Assembly (NCBI GenBank): GCA_025363505.1
Contig: JANYDV010000107.1
Location: forward strand, 1-8,373
Reading direction: 5' to 3'
Length of the DNA: 8,373 nt
DNA from: Bacteroidota bacterium
GTDB taxonomy: Bacteria > Bacteroidota > Ignavibacteria > Palsa-1295
Shown here one piece after another: positions 1 through 5,535 of this stretch. Made by a program: the position numbers and the translations under genes. The notes under the pieces were generated by a model that was not told the DNA's origin, made no database searches, and worked only from the letters and a program-made list of their open reading frames with translations. Numbering within the stretch: position 1 is the first letter of the stretch; each line of letters begins with the position of its first letter.

Positions 1-1
1 G

Positions 2-106
2 ATTGCGGTCGGGGCGATTACAATGTGCATCGGATTTTTGGCGCTCTGGAAAATGGAAGAGACCTATGGAAAAGATCTCCATTATATTGAAGAATTAGGA
101 GAATAA
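2..106 (+). CDS. C-terminal fragment of an MFS-type transporter (5' end outside window)
   Basis: An open frame enters from the left edge and ends at a TAA at 104-106, giving 34 residues. It begins with a hydrophobic stretch (IAVGAITMCIGFLALW) that looks like the last transmembrane helix. A short cytoplasmic tail follows, containing EETYGKDLHYIEE. The ET-x-GKDL-x-(F/Y)-x-E tail is a familiar ending of major facilitator superfamily permeases, where it follows helix 12, so a secondary transporter of the inner membrane is the best reading. The substrate cannot be told from this piece. The stop codon lies within the left side of the following hairpin terminator, so transcription should end directly after it. 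The assignment rests only on the tail motif and the hydrophobicity, so confidence is moderate. Confidence 0.6.
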   Translation: MAVGAITMCIGFLALWKMEETYGKDLHYIEELGE

Positions 107-136
107 AAAAAGCGCAGACTATGCCGCGCTTTTTTT
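105..136. terminator. Bidirectional intrinsic terminator between convergent genes
   Basis: An A-run (105-111) leads into AGCGC (111-115). After a loop of about ten bases comes GCGCT (126-130), followed by a T-run (130-136). The arms pair as A-tract plus GCGC against GCGC plus T-tract, so a U-run follows the stem whichever strand is read. It lies between the stop of the plus-strand transporter and the stop of the minus-strand membrane protein at 154, where a shared terminator is expected. Confidence 0.8.
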
Positions 137-153
137 CGAGAAAGATACATTTT

Positions 154-627
154 TTATAAATTCGGTTTTACTGCTCCGAGCACAGCATTCACTACTGTCA
201 ACAAGTTCATAATCATTCCGAACATTGCTGCTCTGCCGGCAAGTGCTCTGATTTCTGCGGTGACCCCGCCCCCTTTTTGTGCACTAATTAACGGCATAAT
301 TTTCTTGGCGACCGGTATCATAAATGCAAAGTTTACAATAAGAATAATAATGTAAAACATTTGCTTGTATGCAAGCCATGGAAAGCCGACAAAATCGAAC
401 CAGGGGTAATGTGCCATACCGGTCATTGCACCGCCTGTCAGCAGCAAGCCAATTCCGCCGATCATCCCCATAAATCGCCCGATGCCGAATTCCATTTGAA
501 TGACATTCAGTTCGTTCGGTGTATTTTTTACTTTTGCGCGATACGATAAAAACCACCAGCTTAGCGGAAGCAATGCTAAGGTCATCGAAGCACAAAAAAT
601 ATGAAGTACTCTGAGAAATGGATACAT
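154..627 (-). CDS. Small four-helix integral membrane protein, DUF2269-like
   Basis: This encodes 157 residues with four predicted membrane helices, at about 5-28, 48-68, 86-108 and 131-152. A conserved-looking His9 sits in helix 1 (FLRVLHIFCASM), helix 2 is glycine-rich (GMIGGIGLLLTGG), and a basic segment (AKKIMP) follows helix 3. The size, helix number and His in helix 1 recall small uncharacterised families such as DUF2269 and CopD-like proteins, but I do not recognise it firmly and assign no reaction. The ATG is at 625-627; there is no Shine-Dalgarno sequence, and an in-frame start further upstream is not needed since helix 1 begins immediately. A TAnnTTTG match lies about 25 bases upstream. 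The gene is 88 bases downstream of the surface-protein gene on the same strand, so it could be read from that promoter or its own. It ends at the shared terminator at 105-136. Confidence 0.75.
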   Translation of the reverse strand: MYPFLRVLHIFCASMTLALLPLSWWFLSYRAKVKNTPNELNVIQMEFGIGRFMGMIGGIGLLLTGGAMTGMAHYPWFDFVGFPWLAYKQMFYIIILIVNFAFMIPVAKKIMPLISAQKGGGVTAEIRALAGRAAMFGMIMNLLTVVNAVLGAVKPNL

Positions 628-652
628 AATAAATTGATTGGTGAAGTAGTAA

Positions 653-660
653 CAAATCTA
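653..660 (-). promoter_or_regulatory. Candidate Bacteroidota-type -7 element for the small membrane protein
   Basis: Read on the minus strand this is TAGATTTG, an exact match to the TAnnTTTG element used by the primary sigma factor of Bacteroidota, about 25 bases before the ATG. I found no good TTTG-type -33 box at the usual spacing (an AATG is the best there), so this is a weak prediction from one short motif. Confidence 0.3.
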
Positions 661-715
661 CGAAACACTATTGGTAATACATTTAAAAACGCAATTTTTA
701 TGATGACACTGTCGG

Positions 716-2224
716 TTAGTCATTTATCGGTACATTATGGGGGATTTCAGTTTGTTCTAAACGTTTTGTTTCGTAGTTTCTGCGTTTGGCAATGATGCGA
801 TAGTCAAAACTTGCGTTTGAATTTCCGCCGTTTGATTCGATAACTTCAAAAGATGTTTTTCCTTTTATAACAAATACGGGTTTGCTATCTCCGTTCATTT
901 GTATAAATACTTTCATCGGGTTGCGATCATCAATCGTAACGGTTTGCAAATACGTCGCATCGAGTTGGATTGTCGCATGACCCCCTATCAACTGCGTAGT
1001 ACCATAATCGCTAAACCAGATCTCGGTGGCTTCTTCGCAATAAAGTTTGCGATATGTTTTTCCATCATCTGTGAGCACGGTCGCGGCTTTTGTGCCATTG
1101 AAAACAGTAAACGATCCATTGACAAAAATACCCGCACCGCCAATGAATGAACCGGAATAGGCTTGTCCCTGTCCCACACCATAAATACCGGCACTCGGTG
1201 TGTTCGCGCTCGAAGCTACGCCAACGACACCATAAAACCCATAACCTTGCATACCGCAACCACTGGTGATCGCACCATTATATCCATAGACTCCGGCAGA
1301 ATTAGCAAAGGCAGAATTTACTCTTCCGACAACGCCGAATACACTTGTCTGAGCGGAGGCATTTGTGTTGTTGCCAAAAATGGCTGCGCCCAAAGGGTTG
1401 AGTTGAGATGTTGTTGTTGAAATTAAGCCACTAATAGCTGTTGCATTTACGGCGAGACTGGTATTGGCAATAGAGAATGTTGTTGCGGCACTGCCAACAC
1501 CCGCATATGGCAACGTCAAACCATCAATGCCATTTGCCGCCGCTGTGAGGCGACCTTTGTTATCTACAGTAATGGTCGCATTTGTATATGTGCCTGTGGT
1601 TACCCCGGTTGTTTTAAGTGTGGGGTTTGGGAAGTTGCCTGCGAGATCGCCACCTGCCGAGCCATTAGGTGGAAAAGATGCGGGTGCACCAATTACTTTT
1701 CCCCAACTAACACTTGCGATTTTGGAGTCGGTCACATTTGCATTTTTAATCTTTGCAGTTGTGACACCATCATCGGCAAGTCCGATCGAGGTGATCGGTC
1801 CGTTGCTGTTTGCAATAACAATGGCATTATCGGTTGATTGAATAGAACTCACTCCACCCGACGAGCCGACATTCAGTGCATAGGGAGCAGAAGCGAGCGG
1901 AGTGCGCGGGCTCAACTCTGTTCCTCCTTCGATGCTGATGCCGAGATAATATTGTTTGTCAAAGAGCGCTGAGGCAGGGATCGAGTCGAGCAACACACTA
2001 AAGAGTCCGTTTTTCGTTGTGACTGTTGCTGTTTTTGAATACACGGTAATGGCGCCCGTTCGTGTCGGATATAATGTCAGTGTTAAGAGATGATCACCAT
2101 CGGCTATTGCGACTCCTTTTTTATCAGTCAGCACACCCTGATAAGATATGACTCTCGGTATTTGGGCAAAAGCGGTAGAGGCAAGTAATAATAAAATGGC
2201 AAAAGAAAGCAACAAGTTTTTCAT
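716..2224 (-). CDS. Secreted modular surface protein with tail-fibre-like repeats
   Basis: This encodes 502 residues starting at the ATG of 2222-2224. The start was chosen because MKNLLLSFAILLLLASTAFA|Q is a clean Sec signal peptide with an AFA cleavage site; the frame stays open 33 residues further up, but that part is polar and would bury the signal. Domains in order: a beta-rich region at 24-118 beginning SYQGVLTD and ending SAPYALN, common in secreted proteins of this phylum; a DGVTTAKIKNANVTDSKI segment (152-169); GSAGGDLAGNFPNPTL (188-203) and VDNKGRLTAA (220-229), both familiar from phage tail fibres and secreted adhesin-like proteins; a Gly/Tyr-rich stretch with recurring GVYG/GIYG units (about 297-367); and a C-terminal module (about 385-490) ending FDYRIIAKRRNYETKRLE. 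I see no T9SS sorting signal and no S74 peptidase motif. It is probably exported to the envelope or outside; the ligand is unknown. Confidence 0.85.
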   Translation of the reverse strand: MKNLLLSFAILLLLASTAFAQIPRVISYQGVLTDKKGVAIADGDHLLTLTLYPTRTGAITVYSKTATVTTKNGLFSVLLDSIPASALFDKQYYLGISIEGGTELSPRTPLASAPYALNVGSSGGVSSIQSTDNAIVIANSNGPITSIGLADDGVTTAKIKNANVTDSKIASVSWGKVIGAPASFPPNGSAGGDLAGNFPNPTLKTTGVTTGTYTNATITVDNKGRLTAAANGIDGLTLPYAGVGSAATTFSIANTSLAVNATAISGLISTTTSQLNPLGAAIFGNNTNASAQTSVFGVVGRVNSAFANSAGVYGYNGAITSGCGMQGYGFYGVVGVASSANTPSAGIYGVGQGQAYSGSFIGGAGIFVNGSFTVFNGTKAATVLTDDGKTYRKLYCEEATEIWFSDYGTTQLIGGHATIQLDATYLQTVTIDDRNPMKVFIQMNGDSKPVFVIKGKTSFEVIESNGGNSNASFDYRIIAKRRNYETKRLEQTEIPHNVPIND

Positions 2225-2309
2225 AGATATTTGAGATGTATAGGGTTCAGCAGGAGACACAACGAATACAATGTCATTCTGAGTTCTACGCTTGATCACA
2301 GTAAATGCG

Positions 2310-2317
2310 TATTTTTG
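2310..2317 (+). promoter_or_regulatory. Candidate -7 promoter element directly upstream of ispD
   Basis: TATTTTTG matches TAnnTTTG exactly and ends six bases before the ATG at 2323. If used, transcription would begin at or next to that ATG, giving a nearly leaderless message and ruling out the upstream ATG at 2305. A TTG at 2292-2294 could act as a -33 box, but its 15-base spacing is shorter than the usual 17-23, so support is limited. Confidence 0.3.
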
Positions 2318-2322
2318 TAGCA

Positions 2323-3006
2323 ATGAAGATTACAGCAGATGCAATCATTGTGGCAGCGGGCTCGGGAATGCGTTTCGGAGGGGCGAAACAGCGCTCGATG
2401 CTGTTGGGCAAGCCGATATATCTCCATTCACTTGAGAGATTTTATGAGCACTCACAAATTGACAAGATCGTCTTGGTTGTCTCAGTTGAACTGCTGACAG
2501 AGATAGAAGCTGAGGTGAAAGCACACTTTCGCTCTGGACGAATCTCTGTTGTTGTCGGTGGTGATAGTCGTCAAGCATCGGTTCGTAATGGACTGTCCGC
2601 AATTGGCGACAGTGGAGAAATCATTGTAGTTCATGACGCTGCACGCCCCGGGGTGAGCAATCAGATAATTACCGATGTGATAGAATCCAGTGCTAACTAT
2701 GGCGCGGCAGTCGCGGCGGTCGCCATAGTTGATACGCTCAAGCGCGGTGAAAATGGAATCGTCATCGGCACGGTATCTCGAGAAAATCTTTGGCGCGCCC
2801 AAACACCTCAAGGAGCTAAGAGACCGTTGCTCTTGCAAGCATTCCGGCAAGCCTATAATGATGGTTTTATCGGAACCGATGAGATCGAACTTCTTGAACG
2901 CATTGGTGTAAGTGCCCGAATAGTAGCCGGAAGCGAAGAGAATCTAAAAGTAACATTCCCGAATGATCTTTTGCGTTTAGAAAAACTATTGGAACCGTCT
3001 AAGTAG
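2323..3006 (+). CDS. ispD: 2-C-methyl-D-erythritol 4-phosphate cytidylyltransferase
   Basis: This enzyme joins MEP and CTP to give 4-diphosphocytidyl-2-C-methylerythritol, the third step of the MEP isoprenoid pathway, in the cytoplasm. From the ATG at 2323 it has 227 residues, close to the family norm. Visible motifs: CTP loop AAGSGMRFGGAKQ with Arg17 and Lys22; GGDSRQASVRNGL (79-91); VHDAARP (103-109); DTLKR followed by R153 and LWRAQTPQ (156-163); TDEIELLE (185-192); and NLKVT with Lys209. An ATG at 2305 would add MRIFVA, but the fold begins at ITADAIIVAAG and a promoter-like element overlaps that codon, so 2323 is preferred. The CTP loop lacks the usual Pro before the catalytic Lys and is two residues shorter than in E. 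coli. No ispF or other pathway gene is adjacent. plsY lies 82 bases downstream and is probably co-transcribed. Confidence 0.93.
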   Translation: MKITADAIIVAAGSGMRFGGAKQRSMLLGKPIYLHSLERFYEHSQIDKIVLVVSVELLTEIEAEVKAHFRSGRISVVVGGDSRQASVRNGLSAIGDSGEIIVVHDAARPGVSNQIITDVIESSANYGAAVAAVAIVDTLKRGENGIVIGTVSRENLWRAQTPQGAKRPLLLQAFRQAYNDGFIGTDEIELLERIGVSARIVAGSEENLKVTFPNDLLRLEKLLEPSK

Positions 3007-3088
3007 TTGGAATCAAATTATTTACTTGGAAGTACGAACATTCTTCCGGTAATAGCTGTTTTAGGACCGACGTATAAATGAACAAAGA

Positions 3089-3766
3089 ATGATCAGTCTA
3101 TTAGTTGTAATGACCGTTGGGTATTTCTTAGGTGCAATACCGTTCGGTGTTATCGTTAGTAAGCGTTTTAAGGGTTTCGACATTCGAACCAAAGGCTCGG
3201 GGAATATGGGCTCGACGAATGCTTTCCGCTTTCTTGGTTGGAAGCTGGGTCTTCTTGTGCAATTTCTCGACATCGCAAAAGGTGTTGGTGCGGTGCTGAT
3301 CGCTACTTATCTTTTTAACGGACTTCCATTCCACAATCAAACTCCTTTTCAAGACCTCACCGTCTTCAGATTTTTTGCCGGAGCTGCGGCAGTGCTGGGA
3401 CACAGTTATACCTGCTTTGCCTCATGGAAAGGTGGAAAAAGTATTAATACAGCACTTGGTATGCTTTTGACGATCGCTCCGATAGAGACTGGGGTTGCCG
3501 TCGGGATTTTCTTGCTGGTATTATTCTCATCGGGTTATGTCTCGCTTGGCTCGATCATCGCCGCGATTACCTTTCCAACGACAATGTTTTTGCGCCAGAA
3601 TATTTTCGGAGTCGATATCTATGGTTATCACACGCTCATTGTTGGGGCGATAGGAATTTCTGTATTCTTGATTTATCGCCACCGAACAAATATTACTCGT
3701 TTGCTATCAAACACCGAAAATAAATTCGAGAAGTTGCATATCTTTCGTTTCGGGAAAGCACGGTAA
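3089..3766 (+). CDS. plsY: Acyl-phosphate:glycerol-3-phosphate acyltransferase PlsY
   Basis: This integral membrane enzyme transfers an acyl group from acyl phosphate (made by PlsX) to glycerol 3-phosphate, giving lysophosphatidate and starting phospholipid synthesis. It has 225 residues, slightly above the usual 190-210, with the multi-helix hydrophobic profile of the family. Visible motifs: GYFLGAIPFG in helix 1; GSGNMGSTNAFR (36-47); LDIAKG (60-65); GHSYTCFASWKGGKS (104-118), with the KGGK phosphate-binding loop intact; GYVSLGSI (149-156); and the closing IYRHRTNITRLL..TENK (195-212), followed by 13 extra basic/aromatic residues. The ATG at 3089 is the only good start, since an in-frame TAG stands at 3062-3064. 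It overlaps the stop of a four-codon reading frame (ATGA). The gene probably forms a unit with ispD and ends at the terminator at 3787. Confidence 0.93.
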   Translation: MISLLVVMTVGYFLGAIPFGVIVSKRFKGFDIRTKGSGNMGSTNAFRFLGWKLGLLVQFLDIAKGVGAVLIATYLFNGLPFHNQTPFQDLTVFRFFAGAAAVLGHSYTCFASWKGGKSINTALGMLLTIAPIETGVAVGIFLLVLFSSGYVSLGSIIAAITFPTTMFLRQNIFGVDIYGYHTLIVGAIGISVFLIYRHRTNITRLLSNTENKFEKLHIFRFGKAR

Positions 3767-3786
3767 TAATACCATATTATTTTTTT

Positions 3787-3820
3787 AAAAAGCGCCATAG
3801 TTTCTACGGCGCTTTTTTTT
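3787..3820 (+). terminator. Intrinsic terminator after plsY
   Basis: AAAAAGCGCC (3787-3796) pairs with GGCGCTTTTT (3808-3817). The stem can extend inward with TAG (3798-3800) against CTA (3804-3806) across one A-C mismatch, leaving a TTT loop. Eight T residues (3813-3820) close it. It starts 20 bases after the plsY stop, ending the ispD-plsY unit and insulating the GH57 gene. Confidence 0.9.
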
Positions 3821-3879
3821 AGGATAGAACCGAAATCGTAGAAATAGCTTTCTTACGTCGATACATCTAAAATTATTCA

Positions 3880-5529
3880 GTGGGAATTCCGATCAAATTT
3901 GCATTGCTGTGGCATCAGCACCAGCCCTATTATAAAAGCGGAGGGGTCTATCGGTTGCCTTGGGTACGGCTTCATTGTACGAAAGACTATCTCGAAATGG
4001 CTCAGCATCTTCGTCAAACTCCGGCGATGCATGCAACAATTAATCTTGTTCCATCCTTGCTTGAACAAATCCAGGACTATGAAAATGGTGCAGAAGATAT
4101 TTTATTGCAATTATGCAGAAGACCTGTTTCCGAGCTCAATGATAGTGAACGAGATTATATCACCAAGTATTGTCTAATGGCAAATAAAGAGCGGGTGATT
4201 GCGCGCTCGGGTAGATATAGTCAACTTGCACAACAACATAAACCACTGACCGATCAAGAGCTGATCGATCTCATTGTGCTTTTTTCATTGGGCTGGTCGG
4301 GCGAGTTCGAACGTGATAAAGAATCCCTTGCACGGCTCATTTCGCAAGATCGTGATTACACCGAAGCACAAAAAAATCTTCTACTTGATGAACACGAGAA
4401 GATTGTTGCCTCGGTTATTGAGGCGCATAAAGCGTTACTTCACAGTGGTAGTATCGAACTGTCAACAACGCCGTTCTATCATCCTATTCTCCCATTGCTA
4501 TGCAACACGAATTCAGCAACAGAAGCAGTAAGTGATGCCGTTCTTCCGAAGATTCAATTTGCTTCGGTAGAGGATGCGAGCGAGCAACTTTCAACCGCGA
4601 TCAGCAATCATAGTCGATTGTTTGGGCAGACGCCGACAGGTGTTTGGCCTGCCGAGGGGAGCATCTCGGATGAAGCATTGCGTATTATTGCTGACAGTGG
4701 TATTGTCTGGACTGCAAGCGACGAAACTGTGCTGTTGAACTCATTGCTTCATTCCGACAACAACAATATTGCGAATGAATACGGAGCGTACGAAAAATAT
4801 TTTCCACGAACGATAACGAGTGGTGATCAAACGCTCACCCTTTTTTTTCGTGATCATCATCTTTCCGATAAAATCGGTTTTGATTACCAACGATGGCAAG
4901 CAACTGATGCCGTCGCAGATCTGATTGCACATTGTAAGTACGTTCGTTCGGAGATACTGCTGCACTACGGAGAAGAAGTCTTGAAGAATGCTTGCATCAG
5001 TGTTATTCTTGATGGAGAAAATTGCTGGGAATATTATGAGCGGAATGGTTTTGAATTTCTTTCGCAACTGTATGCGGCATTAGTTGATGAACAAGAGATC
5101 GATACGGTGACATTTAGTGAAGCATTAGAACATATTGGTCTTGAACATATTCGTCCGATTAATCACATCGTTGCGGGTTCTTGGATCAATGCAAATTTCA
5201 AGATTTGGATTGGTCATCCGGAAAAAAATCATGCATGGGAATTGCTTGCCGCAACCAAAAAGGCACTTGAGGAGGTCAAAGAAACAATCGAAGCTGAAGC
5301 CTATCGCCAAGCACAATCGGCATTGCTGAAAGCTGAAGGGAGTGATTGGTTTTGGTGGTTCGGAGACGATCATTCTTCAGAAGACCGCTTAATCTTTGAC
5401 GAATTATTTCGTGCTCATTTACAAACCGTATATGCGCTGATTAAAGTAGCGGCACCGGAAGAGTTGTTTTTGCCAATTATCAAACAAGAAGCAACCGGGC
5501 AATACAGCTCGATGCACCGAACTTCTTAA
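3880..5529 (+). CDS. Glycoside hydrolase family 57 (amylopullulanase-type alpha-glucan hydrolase)
   Basis: This is a retaining enzyme of family GH57, likely acting on alpha-1,4 or alpha-1,6 glucans; there is no signal peptide, so a cytoplasmic glycogen or maltodextrin role is inferred. It has 549 residues. Conserved regions in order: WHQHQPYY (11-18); GSIELSTTPFYHPILPLL (190-207); GVWPAE (254-259), with Glu259 the expected nucleophile; LFFRDHHLSDKIGF (321-334), with Asp325 the expected acid/base; ILDGENCWEYY (376-386); GSWINANFKIWIGH (433-446), then HAWELL; and GSDWFWWFGDDHSS (487-500). The start is GTG at 3880: TAA stands in frame at 3868-3870, and the next Met would lose the first motif. 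The protein ends soon after the WFWWFGDDHSS region, so it is a bare GH57 domain, shorter than many multi-domain relatives. Exact specificity (amylase, pullulanase, transferase) cannot be read from the motifs. It stands alone after the plsY terminator. Confidence 0.9.
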   Translation: MGIPIKFALLWHQHQPYYKSGGVYRLPWVRLHCTKDYLEMAQHLRQTPAMHATINLVPSLLEQIQDYENGAEDILLQLCRRPVSELNDSERDYITKYCLMANKERVIARSGRYSQLAQQHKPLTDQELIDLIVLFSLGWSGEFERDKESLARLISQDRDYTEAQKNLLLDEHEKIVASVIEAHKALLHSGSIELSTTPFYHPILPLLCNTNSATEAVSDAVLPKIQFASVEDASEQLSTAISNHSRLFGQTPTGVWPAEGSISDEALRIIADSGIVWTASDETVLLNSLLHSDNNNIANEYGAYEKYFPRTITSGDQTLTLFFRDHHLSDKIGFDYQRWQATDAVADLIAHCKYVRSEILLHYGEEVLKNACISVILDGENCWEYYERNGFEFLSQLYAALVDEQEIDTVTFSEALEHIGLEHIRPINHIVAGSWINANFKIWIGHPEKNHAWELLAATKKALEEVKETIEAEAYRQAQSALLKAEGSDWFWWFGDDHSSEDRLIFDELFRAHLQTVYALIKVAAPEELFLPIIKQEATGQYSSMHRTS

Positions 5530-5535
5530 ACAATA

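Noticed and set aside
1464..1841. Open frame of 125 codons on the plus strand
   Set aside because: It is antisense to the surface-protein gene, which has recognisable motifs in this stretch, and its own translation shows no recognisable family.
2256..2275. GACA...TGTC inverted repeat upstream of the surface-protein gene
   Set aside because: Four-base arms are expected by chance; no matching site occurs at the other promoters.
2225..2323. 33-residue N-terminal extension of the surface protein up to an ATG at 2321-2323
   Set aside because: The extension is polar and would place the Sec signal peptide in the interior; it would also overlap the ispD start region. Met at 2222-2224 gives a standard signal peptide.
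3028..3047. GGAAG...CTTCC inverted repeat between ispD and plsY
   Set aside because: The arms are five bases with a ten-base loop and no T-run follows; too weak for a terminator or operator call.
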